A stretch of DNA of 64,000 nucleotides. Source: an uncultured Helicobacteraceae bacterium. GTDB lineage: Bacteria > Campylobacterota > Campylobacteria > Campylobacterales > Helicobacteraceae. The notes under the pieces are model-generated. The model did not search any database and was not told the origin of the DNA. It saw nothing but the letters and a program-made list of their open reading frames with translations. The translations under genes and the position numbers were made by a program. Below, one piece after another: positions 35,040-45,212 of the stretch (position 1 is the first letter of the stretch; the number at the start of each line of letters is the position of its first letter). The stretch covers positions 186,001 to 250,000 of the forward strand of contig CANQAN010000001.1 in the NCBI GenBank assembly GCA_947588965.1. The letters are read 5' to 3'.

Positions 35040-36722
35040 TTATGAAATTTGCCCCTTAATGATGTCTCCTAAAGTCATCTTATCATTAGCGTTGCTATTA
35101 AAATTCTTTAGATTTGCCTTTTCTTTCTGTCTCTCCAGACGTCTTATGGAGACACGGATTCTGTTATTATGCGCATCAATCAAAGAAATTGCCCCATTGA
35201 TTTTGTCTCCGATTTTTATTTCTTCTTTTTTAAGGGGTGCTAAGTCCTCATTGCGTATCAAAGCATCCATCTCATCATCAATCTTAATGAATACGCCAAA
35301 ATCCTTAATGTCTCTCACAACTCCACTGACATTATCATCAACAGAATATTTCTTAGCAAACTCACTTACAGGAGATTCAATCAAGCCCTTACGCGTGAGA
35401 GAGACACGTTCCTTTTGCGTGTCAATCTTAGCAATCTTAACCTCAACAACATCGCCAATTTTCATTAAGTCCTTACATTTTTCATTTTTATTCCAATAAG
35501 CATCTTCATTATGCAAGAGCCCATCGATTCCATCAAGCTTAATGAATGCGCCAAAATCTGTCAAGGTCGCGACAGTCCCTTTTAGAATCTCACCTTCTTT
35601 GTGTTTTTTCGCAAACTGTGCAAAAGGTTTCTCTAATAACTTTTTCAAAGAAACTCTCAAGCGTCTATCCTTAGGGCTAATCTCGATCACTTCCACATCA
35701 ATTTCTTGCCCAACTTTCAAAAAATCCCCCGGGTTTTGAATATTTTTATCCCAAGAAATCTCCGAAATATGCAAGAATCCCTCAATGTCATTACCCAAAT
35801 CCACAAACACACCATAAGGCTCAATATTGCTCACAACCACCTTAATTGCGTCTCCCACTTCCAACTCATTTTCAATTTCTTTCCAAGGATTTTCCGCCGT
35901 TGCCTTAATGGATAACGCAAAGCGACGTTTGTCTTTGTCGTATTTTAAGACTTTGATAGGAACCACATCGTTTTCTTTATAGAGTTTAGAGGGATTCACA
36001 GGTCCTCTGTGGCTGATCTCTGTATAATGCACAAGCCCCTCCACACCATTAACATCAACAAAGATTCCAAAACTCGTGATTTTCTTAACCTTGCCCTCTA
36101 AGATTCCCTCCTCTTTTAAGAGGCTCTCAATGGCGTCTTTTTTGACGGTATTTTCTAGCTCAAAGAGACGTTTTCTAGAGATCACAATGCTGTCTTCATC
36201 GGGCTTCACATTCACAATGCAAGCCTTGATTCTCTTGCCCTCTACCTTGCTAGAATCCTTGAAAGCCGACGCAAACTTTGGCATAAAAAACTCAACATCA
36301 CCGCTCTCTACGATATATCCACCCTTATTGCGTCTTGTTACAACGCCCTCTATCACCTTGTCTTTATAATCTTCTCCTAATTCTTTAATGTATTCTCGTA
36401 TCTTTTCCCTGCGAATCGCCTTTTTATAAGAAACAATCGGGGATTCATTGCGCCTTCCTGTAATGACGATGGGCAATGTGTCTCCAACTTGAAACAACAA
36501 GCCGCCTTGCGCATCTTGAATCTCATCAAGCCCGATAAAACCCTCTTTTTTTTCACCGGGAAGTGCGATAATCACTTGATTGTTTTCTATTGCGACTATT
36601 TTTCCTTCAGAAAGACTCTCACTTTCTCTTTTTTCAAACTGCTCAAACATTGAAGCAAAGTCTTCATTTTCGTCAATGACAATCTTTTCTAACTCTTGTG
36701 AACTAATTCCTACCACAGCCAT
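35040..36722 (-). CDS. rpsA: 30S ribosomal protein S1
   Basis: The 560-residue product has repeated S1 domains. The best are GILEGKVKKITSFGIFVDVNGVEGLVHYTEIS, VVSNIEPYGVFVDLGNDIEGFLHISEIS, GTVATLTDFGAFIKLDGIDGLLHNED and GVVRDIKDFGVFIKIDDEMDALI. The domain count appears to be six with a degenerate first, as usual. It promotes mRNA binding to the 30S subunit. It is followed downstream by HP0398-like and serA. Confidence 0.96.
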   Translation of the reverse strand: MAVVGISSQELEKIVIDENEDFASMFEQFEKRESESLSEGKIVAIENNQVIIALPGEKKEGFIGLDEIQDAQGGLLFQVGDTLPIVITGRRNESPIVSYKKAIRREKIREYIKELGEDYKDKVIEGVVTRRNKGGYIVESGDVEFFMPKFASAFKDSSKVEGKRIKACIVNVKPDEDSIVISRKRLFELENTVKKDAIESLLKEEGILEGKVKKITSFGIFVDVNGVEGLVHYTEISHRGPVNPSKLYKENDVVPIKVLKYDKDKRRFALSIKATAENPWKEIENELEVGDAIKVVVSNIEPYGVFVDLGNDIEGFLHISEISWDKNIQNPGDFLKVGQEIDVEVIEISPKDRRLRVSLKKLLEKPFAQFAKKHKEGEILKGTVATLTDFGAFIKLDGIDGLLHNEDAYWNKNEKCKDLMKIGDVVEVKIAKIDTQKERVSLTRKGLIESPVSEFAKKYSVDDNVSGVVRDIKDFGVFIKIDDEMDALIRNEDLAPLKKEEIKIGDKINGAISLIDAHNNRIRVSIRRLERQKEKANLKNFNSNANDKMTLGDIIKGQIS

Positions 36723-36784
36723 CTGTACCCTTTAAAAATAAAATCTTGCAATCCTACCAAAAATAGCCTTTTAAAAGTATAAAA

Positions 36785-37609
36785 CTAATATTTTTCAATC
36801 GTTTTTACAACTTCATCAATAATCCAATTTGGCGTGGAAGCACCCGCTGTTACCCCACAAAGCTTTTTATTAGAAAACCAAGCAGGATTCAACTCCGAAA
36901 AATCCTCAATTAAATAGCAATCTTTGCAGGATTCCATAGAAATCTCATAGAGCTGCTTTGTATTAGAAGAATTCTTCCCTCCGACAATCACCATAACATC
37001 AACCTCTTTTGCCAAATTCCTTGCGGAATCTTGATTATCAAATGTCGCATTGCAAATCGTATTAAACACTCTGCATTCTGAACATCGGCTGATGAGATAA
37101 TTTGCAATCTCCAAAAAAGAATTAATATTTTTTGTCGTTTGAGAGACAAGAGCGACTTTATCGGAGATTTTTGAGCCTTTGAGAGATTCCAACCCATCAA
37201 CAACGAGCGAATCATTGCTGCAATAACTCATAACTCCCTTAACCTCTGGATGCTTTATATCCCCAAAAATGACAATTTGATAGCCTTTTGCACTCATTTT
37301 TTCACAAATTTTCTGTGGCTTTGTCACAAATGGGCAAGTCGCATCGGTGATGTGCGATGTCTTTTGCTTGAGATTCTGTAAATCCTGCTTTGGGATTCCA
37401 TGTGTGCGGATAATCACTTCCGCATCTTGCGGGATTGCTTGAATGTCTTCATTGACAATCACATTGAAATTATCCCTCAAGCGATTGATTTCTTTTGTAT
37501 TATGAATCAAAGGACCAAGCGTGATTCCATTTTGCTTTTGTTCCGCTAAGGCAATAGCCCTCTTCACTCCAAAGCAAAATCCGTAATTTTTCGCTAATTT
37601 AACACGCAT
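36785..37609 (-). CDS. ispH: 4-hydroxy-3-methylbut-2-enyl diphosphate reductase
   Basis: The 274-residue product shows the three cluster cysteines in YGFCFGVKRA, TDATCPFVTKPQ and FNTICNATFDNQ, with IIRTHGIP and FGDIKHPEVKGV. It catalyses the last step of the MEP isoprenoid route with a [4Fe-4S] cluster; ispA in the same window uses its products. It abuts aroA (stop and start adjacent). Confidence 0.97.
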   Translation of the reverse strand: MRVKLAKNYGFCFGVKRAIALAEQKQNGITLGPLIHNTKEINRLRDNFNVIVNEDIQAIPQDAEVIIRTHGIPKQDLQNLKQKTSHITDATCPFVTKPQKICEKMSAKGYQIVIFGDIKHPEVKGVMSYCSNDSLVVDGLESLKGSKISDKVALVSQTTKNINSFLEIANYLISRCSECRVFNTICNATFDNQDSARNLAKEVDVMVIVGGKNSSNTKQLYEISMESCKDCYLIEDFSELNPAWFSNKKLCGVTAGASTPNWIIDEVVKTIEKY

Positions 37610-38911
37610 CTACAGCCTTTTAATATTTGTAATTGTCTCTAAAATCTCTAAAAAATTAGGGAAAGAGACATTGATGTATTCTGCATTTTTAATGAGCATT
37701 CCGCATTTAAGCCCTGCAATAGCAAAACTCATAGCAATCCTATGATCGCCAAAGCTCTCAACACAAGCCTTTTTCATCACGCCTCCCTCAATCATAAATC
37801 CATCTTCTAATTCTTCTGCTTTGATGCCACACAGCCTTAGATTCTGCACGACTGCGCTAATGCGATCCGTCTCTTTGACCCTCAATTCCTTTGCGTTTTT
37901 GACATAACTTACACCCTTAGCACAAGCCATTGCAATAGCTAATGCTGGAATCTCATCAATCAACCACGAAATTTTTGCGCTCAATTCTATCGCGCACAAC
38001 TCCTTAGGTGCGCTAATAGCTATATCACCGATACTCTCATAAGTTTTGGAATGCTCTTTATATTCTATTTTAACACCCATTTTTTCTAGGATTCTAAAAG
38101 CCTCTATACGCGTAGGATTCAGCAGTACATTCCGCAACGTCCCTTGCGCACAAGGCGTGATAGCAATCGCAACAGCGAAGAAAAAGGCACTTGATGGATC
38201 AGCTGGAATCTCTAAATGTAGAGGCTTTAAGGGTTGTTTGAGGGGTTTTATATGAATTTGCACAGCACCATAATCAAGCGTTTTTGTCTCTATCTCCGCA
38301 CCCATTCCTCTTAGCATTCTCTCACTATGATCGCGACTCAATTCGGGCTCACAATATTGACTCTCTCCTTTTGCGAAGAGCGCACTAAGCAACATCGCAG
38401 ACTTCACTTGCGCACTTGGAATCTTGCTTGTATAATTAAAGCTCTTTAACAGAGGATTCCCAAGCACAACTAAAGGCGCGAGATTCCCATTCTCGCGTCC
38501 TAAAATCTCTGCTCCAATGCTCCGCAAGGGATCCACAACGCGCTTCATAGGACGCTCATTGAGATATTGATCTCCACTTAAGACAAACATTCCCTTTTGC
38601 GCACTCAAAAGTCCCAAATAAAGCCGAATCGCAGTTCCTGCATTGCCACAATACAAAATCGTCTTTGGCTCCAAAATCGTCTTTGGCGGACTTAGATGAT
38701 ATTCTCCCGCTTCCTTTTGCACAACCAAACCCAATTTTTTAGCAATCTCTAGGGAATCTAATGTATCCTCTCCCTCTAGATAATTGCGCACAACGCTTGT
38801 CTCTTTGCTTAAGAGCGCAAAAATCGCGCAACGATGCGAGATGGATTTGTCCGCTGCAATCTTGTCCGTATCAAGCTTAAAAGCCTGTGCACTATGCACT
38901 TCTAGCTTCAT
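37610..38911 (-). CDS. aroA: 3-phosphoshikimate 1-carboxyvinyltransferase
   Basis: The 433-residue EPSP synthase has the start ADKSISHRCAIFALLS, GNAGTAIRLYLGLLS (PEP site), SAQVKSAMLLSALFA, LRVKETDRISAV and FGDHRIAMSFAIAGL. It is the sixth step of the shikimate pathway and feeds phenylalanine, whose tRNA synthetase genes lie just upstream. It overlaps pheT by 4 nt. Confidence 0.97.
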   Translation of the reverse strand: MKLEVHSAQAFKLDTDKIAADKSISHRCAIFALLSKETSVVRNYLEGEDTLDSLEIAKKLGLVVQKEAGEYHLSPPKTILEPKTILYCGNAGTAIRLYLGLLSAQKGMFVLSGDQYLNERPMKRVVDPLRSIGAEILGRENGNLAPLVVLGNPLLKSFNYTSKIPSAQVKSAMLLSALFAKGESQYCEPELSRDHSERMLRGMGAEIETKTLDYGAVQIHIKPLKQPLKPLHLEIPADPSSAFFFAVAIAITPCAQGTLRNVLLNPTRIEAFRILEKMGVKIEYKEHSKTYESIGDIAISAPKELCAIELSAKISWLIDEIPALAIAMACAKGVSYVKNAKELRVKETDRISAVVQNLRLCGIKAEELEDGFMIEGGVMKKACVESFGDHRIAMSFAIAGLKCGMLIKNAEYINVSFPNFLEILETITNIKRL

Positions 38912-41289
38912 CGCAATTCCACCGCAAATTCTTTTTTCAGCGATTCTAACACTGATTCCATCGCCTCATTAATGTCCTTCTCCTCCAACGTTTTTACATC
39001 TGATTGCAATTCAAAACGTAGCGTTAAGCTCACTTTGTCCCCCAAAGATTCATCTCTAAAAATATCAAGAGGATAAAAATGTGTGATATTTGGAATCGCT
39101 AGGGATTTAATGAGCTTTTTCACCCTCAAATACGCAATGTCTTTGTTTAAGACAACACTCAAGTCGCGCTGTACTTTTTGAAATTTAGAGTGCATTTTCA
39201 CATGCGGGATTTTTTGTTCTAATTGATCCACACACACCTCACAGAGATAGGTCGTACTCAAATCAAACTCCTCTGCAACTTGCGGATGCAATGTCGCAAG
39301 GATTCCGATATTTTTGCCATGTTGTATAATTTTTGCGCATTGCCCATTGTGGAATAGCGCAAGAGGTTTTTCAAGCGATTCTAAAGAAAACTCTCCCAAA
39401 ATTCGTGAAATCCTCTCACAAAAATCAAAAAATCCTCCACGCAATCCTTTGGGATGCGGGTAACGTTCCTCCATCGCAAGTCCGCTTTGAATGAGAGCCA
39501 TGTGCGTTGTTTGTGTGCGTTTAGTATCATAGACTTCACCAATCTCAAACAAACTCATAGCATTAAAGCCATTATTAGAATTCCTCTTTGCAGCCCTTAA
39601 TAAACCAAGCAACAATGTCGTGCGCAGAGTGTTAAGCTCTTGTGTGATAGGATTTGCAATCTCTAGCTCATCCTTTAGCGTCTCAAAGCCATATTTTTGC
39701 AACATTTCTTTTTCTTCAAAAACAAAATGCACAACTTCGCTAAAGCCTAAACTCACGGACTTTTGTGCAAGATGGCGCCTGAAAAAATATGCTTGATATG
39801 CATCCTCTCCGTGCTGATTTTTTTGTATAAAATGCAAGGGGGTACTGCTAATGCGATCAATCCCATAAAATCGTATAATCTCCTCCACAACATCTTGAAA
39901 TCCGGTAATATCATGGCGATACAGCGGTGACGTAGCAATAATGAGATTCGTATCGGCAGGAATCTCTACCTCAAACCCCAGCGCCCTTAGCAGATTTATA
40001 ACCTGTAATTTTTCTAATGCAACACCCATCACGCGCTCCATAAGCGTGACATCAACAACTATTGGCTCTTTTTCTGGCAATTCAATGAGCTCTTGAGAAT
40101 CTGTATAGAGAACCCCATCTTTTCCTAAAAGCAATTCTACCAAAATGGACAACCCACTCTCTAAGTCGGGATTGCTCCCCCTAGATGCCCTTTGGAATAC
40201 TCTTGTATCCACTTGTGCTTTTGCCTCTTTGACCTTTTGAGAAATGATATCTGGCGGAATGTAACTTGCCTCCAAGACGACAAACTCCCTTTCTTGTATC
40301 TCTATTTCTTCGGATACACAGAGGCTTACGCCGATTGTAGAGAGCTTTTTGTCGCCATAATAAACACTCTCCAATCCTTGCGCGTCCTTTTTGAGTGTCA
40401 AAATGACCTTTTGATTGTCAAGTTGGCAAAAATTCTGCGGATAAGCATTAAGAAGTACTCCACTCATTAATGTACTGAAGCTCAAGGCATCTTTGAGCCA
40501 TTTTTGCGTGAGGGATTCATTATAGGACAAAAGTAGATTCACAAACAGTGGCAAGACGCAAGATGTGGATTCTATGACCCTAAACTTCAAAGAAGCATTA
40601 TGCTTCTCTGTTGCCACAATCTGCAGGACACAACCCACTCCGGGCGCATTTTGTGGATTGACAGAATCTGATTGCTCACAGCAATCCCTCACTCCATGAA
40701 AATCTCTCTGCTCCAACCCAAACGCGACACTCAAATCCCTAGCCACACCGATTAAACTCATGCAATCCCCACGATTAGGCGTAATAGAGATTTCATACAC
40801 TTCATCATTAAACAAAGCATATTCACGCAATTCGCGACCTATTTCTAATGCACCGCCAATACTCTCATCCAATTCAACGATTCCATGATTGACTGCGGGG
40901 AATCCTAATTCTGTGGTTGAGCACAGCATTCCGCAGCTCTCCACACCTCTAAGCACAGCCTTTTGAATGCGTATTTCTGGTAATTGCGCTCCCTCTAGCG
41001 CAACAGCAACATAGATCCCCGCTCGTGCATTGGGTGCGCCACAGACGATTTGTCGTGTCTCATAGGAATCTGCGCTTCCTCCAATCGCAACTTGACAGAC
41101 GTTAAGTTTTGTGGCATCGGGATGTTTTTGACATTCTAGTATTTTGCCCACCACGACTTTTTTAGGGGCGACAATTTTCCTAAAGGATTCCACCTCTAAG
41201 CCGATTTGATTGAGTGTGCGACAAATCTCATCGCTTGAAATATTTTCTAAGGATAATAATTGATTCAAAATGCTACGTGTAAAAATCAT
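38908..41289 (-). CDS. pheT: Phenylalanyl-tRNA synthetase beta subunit
   Basis: The 793-residue product has an N-terminal tRNA-binding OB fold ([44 protein letters not shown]), B3/B4 editing region, B5 domain ([30 protein letters not shown]), a synthetase-like core and a C-terminal FDX-ACB domain ([25 protein letters not shown]). It forms the heterotetramer with PheS. ATGA overlaps occur at both ends. Confidence 0.97.
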   Translation of the reverse strand: MIFTRSILNQLLSLENISSDEICRTLNQIGLEVESFRKIVAPKKVVVGKILECQKHPDATKLNVCQVAIGGSADSYETRQIVCGAPNARAGIYVAVALEGAQLPEIRIQKAVLRGVESCGMLCSTTELGFPAVNHGIVELDESIGGALEIGRELREYALFNDEVYEISITPNRGDCMSLIGVARDLSVAFGLEQRDFHGVRDCCEQSDSVNPQNAPGVGCVLQIVATEKHNASLKFRVIESTSCVLPLFVNLLLSYNESLTQKWLKDALSFSTLMSGVLLNAYPQNFCQLDNQKVILTLKKDAQGLESVYYGDKKLSTIGVSLCVSEEIEIQEREFVVLEASYIPPDIISQKVKEAKAQVDTRVFQRASRGSNPDLESGLSILVELLLGKDGVLYTDSQELIELPEKEPIVVDVTLMERVMGVALEKLQVINLLRALGFEVEIPADTNLIIATSPLYRHDITGFQDVVEEIIRFYGIDRISSTPLHFIQKNQHGEDAYQAYFFRRHLAQKSVSLGFSEVVHFVFEEKEMLQKYGFETLKDELEIANPITQELNTLRTTLLLGLLRAAKRNSNNGFNAMSLFEIGEVYDTKRTQTTHMALIQSGLAMEERYPHPKGLRGGFFDFCERISRILGEFSLESLEKPLALFHNGQCAKIIQHGKNIGILATLHPQVAEEFDLSTTYLCEVCVDQLEQKIPHVKMHSKFQKVQRDLSVVLNKDIAYLRVKKLIKSLAIPNITHFYPLDIFRDESLGDKVSLTLRFELQSDVKTLEEKDINEAMESVLESLKKEFAVELR

Positions 41290-42281
41290 TTAAACTGCTC
41301 CAAAATTCTCAAATCACTCTCAAAAAATGCACGTAAATCTGGCACTCCATAAGTCAGCATCGCAAATCTCTCCACACCAAGCCCGAAGGCATAACCACTC
41401 ACATCGCTGTATCCCACAGCCCTAAAGACATTATCATCAACCACACCACATCCGAGAACTTCAAGCCACCCCGTGTGTGAGCAGACACGACATCCCTGCC
41501 CCTTGCAAAAAATACAACTCATATCCACTTCTGCACTTGGCTCTGTGAAAGGAAAGAAACTTGAGCGGAAGCGCACCTTCACATCGCCAAACATTGCCTT
41601 AAGAAAATCCTCCAAAATGAACTTCAAATGCGCAAAACTCACAGAATCCTTTCCATTCTCAACCACTAAACCCTCAACTTGATGAAACATGGGCGTGTGT
41701 GTCAAATCATAATCACAACGAAAAACATTCCCCGGACAAATCATACGAATCGGAGGCTTTTGTGATTCCATTGTGCGAATCTGAACGGGTGAAGTGTGTG
41801 TGCGCAGCAACTTTCCATCTTTAAAATAAAATGTGTCTTGCATATCGCGCGCAGGGTGATATTGAGGGATATTTAAGGCTTCAAAATTATGAAAATCATC
41901 CTCTACCAAAGGACCCATTTGTAAGGAAAAATTCATGCCAACAAAATACTCTACAATTCTATCTAACATCAGCATAACAGGATGATTGGCGCCCTTTTGA
42001 TAACTAGCATTAAACAGGCTCACATCAATTTTTTCTGCATTCAATTTCACTTGCAATTCTTTAAGATTCAATTCTTCTTTTTTGTCAGCTAGAGCCTTTT
42101 CAAAGCGCATTTTAAGGTCATTAAGCTCTTTTGCGAGACCCTTTCTCTCCTCTTCTTTGCAATTTTTTAATTCCACAAAACGTGCCGTCAAACTTCCCTT
42201 TTTCCCGATGACTAAGACACGAATCTCTTCTAATTCCGCAGTTGTTTGTGCATTTTCAATCTTAGAAAATATCTCTTCCAT
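41286..42281 (-). CDS. pheS: Phenylalanyl-tRNA synthetase alpha subunit
   Basis: The product is about 331 residues from ATG 42281; the track begins nine residues earlier. It has an N-terminal coiled coil ([22 protein letters not shown]), motif 2 [33 protein letters not shown] and motif 3 [15 protein letters not shown]. It catalyses Phe-tRNA charging with PheT. It is first gene of the pheS-pheT-aroA-ispH-rpsA-serA run, divergent from the HIT gene. Confidence 0.97.
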   Translation of the reverse strand: MEEIFSKIENAQTTAELEEIRVLVIGKKGSLTARFVELKNCKEEERKGLAKELNDLKMRFEKALADKKEELNLKELQVKLNAEKIDVSLFNASYQKGANHPVMLMLDRIVEYFVGMNFSLQMGPLVEDDFHNFEALNIPQYHPARDMQDTFYFKDGKLLRTHTSPVQIRTMESQKPPIRMICPGNVFRCDYDLTHTPMFHQVEGLVVENGKDSVSFAHLKFILEDFLKAMFGDVKVRFRSSFFPFTEPSAEVDMSCIFCKGQGCRVCSHTGWLEVLGCGVVDDNVFRAVGYSDVSGYAFGLGVERFAMLTYGVPDLRAFFESDLRILEQFK

Positions 42282-42406
42282 AGCCTTATATCTCCTAGAA
42301 TTTTGCAAACATTTTATAACATCTTTTTAAATTTACTCCGCTTAATGCTACACAAAATTCCATTAAATTAGGTAAAATTCTAAAAATTAATTTCAAAAGG
42401 ATGTCC

Positions 42407-42787
42407 ATGAGTGTGTTTGAAAAAATCATTAGAGGCGAGATTCCTTGTAATAAGGTTTTAGAAAATGACGAATTTCTAGCATTTCATGATATTGCTCCAA
42501 AGGCTCCTGTGCATGTGTTGGCGATTCCTAAGAAGTTTGCAAAAGACTTTCAAGAACTGAATCCTCAAGAAATGATCGGACTTACAAGCTTCATTCAAGA
42601 AGTCGCTCGTGTGCTGGGCTTAGATAAAAGTGGCTATCGTCTCATTAGCAACGTCGGTGTTGATGGCGGACAAGAGATTCCCTATTTGCATTTCCATATT
42701 TTAGGGGGGGCGAAATTGCGCTGGGATAATCTCGCACAAAATATCTCCGAAGCACAACGTTTAGAAGAAGCTAAACGCGGCATGTGA
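42407..42787 (+). CDS. HIT-family nucleotide-binding protein
   Basis: The product is about 126 residues from ATG 42407, 6 nt after AAAAGGA; the track ATG two codons earlier has no room for a ribosome site. It has CVFEKI-like SVFEKIIRGEIPCNKVLE, APVHVLAIPKKF and NVGVDGGQEIPYLHFHILGG. In the HIT motif H-x-H-x-H-x-x the first His is Tyr (YLHFHI), while the catalytic-side histidines are kept. It hydrolyses purine nucleoside phosphoramidates in relatives. A 7-G run follows the motif (GGA codons). Confidence 0.9.
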   Translation: MSVFEKIIRGEIPCNKVLENDEFLAFHDIAPKAPVHVLAIPKKFAKDFQELNPQEMIGLTSFIQEVARVLGLDKSGYRLISNVGVDGGQEIPYLHFHILGGAKLRWDNLAQNISEAQRLEEAKRGM

Positions 42788-42815
42788 TTGTATTTTCAAC
42801 CCCAAAGGAGTAGGC

Positions 42816-43112
42816 ATGAAAAACTTATTTGTCATTCTCATCACTTACCAAAAATCACTAGAAGAAATTGAACTCATACTTCCCAAACATCGCGACTTTC
42901 TTAGAAAGGGCTATGAGAGTGGGAATCTCCTTGCAAGTGGCCCACAGAATCCAAAGACAGGTGGAATCGTCATTGGCACTTTTGATTCTAAAGAATCCGC
43001 AGAGACTTTTTTTAAATACGACCCTTACGCACAAAATGAAGTTGCAACTTACCAATTTCTAGAATTTACACCCGTGCTGCACAGCACAATCCTTAAGGAT
43101 TTCTTAGAATAA
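42816..43112 (+). CDS. YciI-like protein
   Basis: The 98-residue small dimeric fold has LPKHRDFLRKGYESGNLLASGPQ, with the conserved His, then GIVIGTFDSKESAETFF and YDPYAQNEV, carrying the family Asp-Pro. The family has been suggested to act on small aromatic or reactive compounds; no reaction is assigned here. It lies 29 nt after the HIT gene and is followed by a strong hairpin terminator. Confidence 0.85.
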   Translation: MKNLFVILITYQKSLEEIELILPKHRDFLRKGYESGNLLASGPQNPKTGGIVIGTFDSKESAETFFKYDPYAQNEVATYQFLEFTPVLHSTILKDFLE

Positions 43113-43116
43113 CTCA

Positions 43117-43154
43117 ACACAAAAGGATTCCGCGCAAACTTCCTTTTGTGTTTT
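43117..43154 (+). terminator. Intrinsic terminator after YciI-like gene
   Basis: A perfect 12-bp stem AACACAAAAGGA / TCCTTTTGTGTT with a 12-nt loop is followed by TT. On the plus strand it ends the HIT-YciI unit. The opposite strand has fewer T residues after the stem but could also terminate the glycosyltransferase transcript. Confidence 0.75.
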
Positions 43155-43167
43155 GCGCGTTTATGTC

Positions 43168-44130
43168 CTAATGCACTCCAAATCTCTCTTTGCGCATTCT
43201 GTCAAAATTCTGAAGCGCTTGAATGTTGGCTTGACATTCTTGCTCATATTCTAAGAATTCTTTGATTTTAGGACGTAATTTCTCATCGCTTAGAGAGTCC
43301 AAATAGCTTAAGAGATTGTTGCGCACTCTTAAATACATCTCAAGAGATGTCCATAGGAAGACGATCTGCCTGAAATATTCCCACATATCGCGCCAAAACA
43401 AAAGACTATCAAAACTCTGCTTGAGTGAATCTTTAGAACTAAACAATCCACTTCCACTGTAGCGATAGACGGATCCCACTTTAGAGCTGTGATAGGCCTT
43501 GCCCTGCGAGAGGGCTAAGAAATTTCTAAAGCTATCGGCACGACAAGATTGTCGCATTCTCTCCGAAGAGGGATTTTGAAGTTTAGAGAGATTGTCCTTT
43601 AATATCGTGCTTCTGAAAAATGAGCTGGAAGTGTGTCCCATAATTGCCCCCCCCCCCGCACAGAAGTGAGAGTAGTCGCAGACACAATCATTAGGATAAT
43701 CCACATAGATTTTTTCTTCTGTGTTGGATTTAAGAAGTGTTTTTTCTTGATAGCTTGTGAAGTCTCTGTGAGACTCTAAGAAAGTTATGGCATCTTGGAT
43801 TTTTGTTTTGCTAATCCAATAGTCATCGGGATCGAGGACGGTGAAGTATTTTGATTTGATAAGCGCATACATTCTATAGATTTGATGAGCGAGGCCTTGA
43901 TTTTCTTTTGTTTCAAGGAGTTTAATGCAAGGATTCTTGCTTTGATATTCTTTGACAATCTCCACGCTTTTATCCTTAGAGGCATCATCGGCAATAAGAA
44001 TCTCATAGGGAATATCTGTCTCTTGCATGAGGATAGAATCTAGTGTCTCTTTGAGTGTGGTTTCTTTATTATAAAGTGGCACAAGAATCGTTAAGAGGGG
44101 ATTTGTTTGTCTTTTTGTCTGCTTTGGCAT
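43168..44130 (-). CDS. Family 2 glycosyltransferase, phase-variable (copy A)
   Basis: The product is about 320 residues from ATG 44130, which has AGGAG 5 nt upstream; the track start is a GTG two codons earlier. GT-A fold motifs are TILVPLYNKETTLKETLDSIL, EILIADDASKDKSVEIV and FTVLDPDDYW, the nucleotide-sugar and metal DxD region. The 11-G tract encodes CAGGGAIMG at about residue 160, between the catalytic N-half and a helical C-half. It is in frame at present. The donor and acceptor sugars are unknown. It lies 30 nt downstream of the epimerase gene, reads against the HIT-YciI unit, and is indistinguishable from copy B by eye. Confidence 0.88.
   Translation of the reverse strand: MPKQTKRQTNPLLTILVPLYNKETTLKETLDSILMQETDIPYEILIADDASKDKSVEIVKEYQSKNPCIKLLETKENQGLAHQIYRMYALIKSKYFTVLDPDDYWISKTKIQDAITFLESHRDFTSYQEKTLLKSNTEEKIYVDYPNDCVCDYSHFCAGGGAIMGHTSSSFFRSTILKDNLSKLQNPSSERMRQSCRADSFRNFLALSQGKAYHSSKVGSVYRYSGSGLFSSKDSLKQSFDSLLFWRDMWEYFRQIVFLWTSLEMYLRVRNNLLSYLDSLSDEKLRPKIKEFLEYEQECQANIQALQNFDRMRKERFGVH
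43647..43657 (-). repeat. Poly-G tract (11 G) in glycosyltransferase copy A
   Basis: The coding strand reads CTTCTGTGCG, G run, CAATTATGGG. It is in frame. Both slipped phases run roughly 15-20 codons and stop, leaving only the N-terminal half. Confidence 0.88.
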
Positions 44131-44159
44131 CAACACTCCTTTATGTGACTTGTCGCACT

Positions 44160-45212
44160 CTAAACTTTAAAAAACGCTCGATACCACGCAATGAAATTTT
44201 TAATCCCTGTTTGAATGCTCGTCTGTGGCTTGTACCCAAGCTCTTCAACCAAATCATCAACATTTGCATAAGTTGCAGGGACGTCGCCGGGCTGCAGAGG
44301 CAACAGATTCTTTTGCGCCTCAATCCCAAGCTCCTTTTCAATGGCTTGTATGAAATCCATAAGCAAGACGGGGTTGTTATTCCCGATATTGTAGATTTTA
44401 TAGGGAGCCTTTGAACTGTGGGGGTTTGGATTCTTACCACTCCAGAGAGGATCGGGCTGTGCGTTATTATCAAGCACACGAACAACCCCTTCCACAATGT
44501 CATCGACATAGGTAAAATCGCGCCGCATTTCTCCATAATTAAACACATCAATGGCTTTTCCCTCTAAAATCGCCTTCGTGAATAAAAATAGAGCCATATC
44601 AGGCCTCCCCCAAGGACCATAAACAGTAAAAAAGCGCAATCCCGTTGTGGGCAACCCAAAAAGATAGGAATAGGTGTGTGCCATGAGTTCATTGCTCTTT
44701 TTACTCGCGGCATAGAGACTGATAGGATGATCGACATTATCGCTTGTACTAAAGGGCATATTTTCATTAAGCCCATAAACTGATGAGCTTGAAGCATACG
44801 CCAAATGCGCAACCTTGTGGTGTCTGCAAGCTTCTAGAATATTCACAAACCCTATAAGATTGCTCTCCACATACGCATAGGGATTCACTAAAGAATAGCG
44901 CACGCCCGCTTGTGCGGCTAAATTACAAACTTTATCAAATTTTTCATTTTCAAAGAGCCTAAAAAGATTCTCTCTGTCCTCTAGCTTGAGCTGTATAAAG
45001 CGATAGTTTGGATATTTGCGACTTGTTATGAGATGATTATAGGCTATCTCACTTTGCGTGATTCCCGCTTCTTCAAGGCGTCCATACTTGATTCTCACAT
45101 CATAATAATCATTGATGCAATCCAATCCAACAACCTCATCCCCACGTTCTAACAGAGCCTTTGCAAGAAATGAACCAATAAACCCTGCTGTTCCTGTAAC
45201 TAAAAACTTCAT
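44160..45212 (-). CDS. NAD-dependent UDP-sugar epimerase (UDP-glucuronate 4-epimerase-like)
   Basis: The 350-residue extended SDR protein has [36 protein letters not shown], typical of the CapI/LspL/WbpP-like epimerase group, [22 protein letters not shown], the catalytic [13 protein letters not shown] and [18 protein letters not shown]. It makes UDP-galacturonate or a related sugar for capsule or LPS. It overlaps the upstream aminotransferase by ATGA and precedes glycosyltransferase copy A, so all three may form one unit. Confidence 0.88.
   Translation of the reverse strand: MKFLVTGTAGFIGSFLAKALLERGDEVVGLDCINDYYDVRIKYGRLEEAGITQSEIAYNHLITSRKYPNYRFIQLKLEDRENLFRLFENEKFDKVCNLAAQAGVRYSLVNPYAYVESNLIGFVNILEACRHHKVAHLAYASSSSVYGLNENMPFSTSDNVDHPISLYAASKKSNELMAHTYSYLFGLPTTGLRFFTVYGPWGRPDMALFLFTKAILEGKAIDVFNYGEMRRDFTYVDDIVEGVVRVLDNNAQPDPLWSGKNPNPHSSKAPYKIYNIGNNNPVLLMDFIQAIEKELGIEAQKNLLPLQPGDVPATYANVDDLVEELGYKPQTSIQTGIKNFIAWYRAFFKV

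Larger units (their letters stand above)
43167..44144 (-). repeat. 978-bp direct repeat, copy A
   Basis: This copy is paired with 48276-49253 at a constant offset of 5109 bases. I saw no mismatch by eye. It contains one glycosyltransferase ORF from just past the stop codon to 14 nt upstream of the ATG, including the ribosome site. Confidence 0.9.

Noticed and set aside
42704-42710. 7-G run in the HIT gene as another contingency tract
   Set aside because: Shorter than all other tracts, lacks the CTGYGCG flank and encodes the normal Gly-Gly after the HIT motif.
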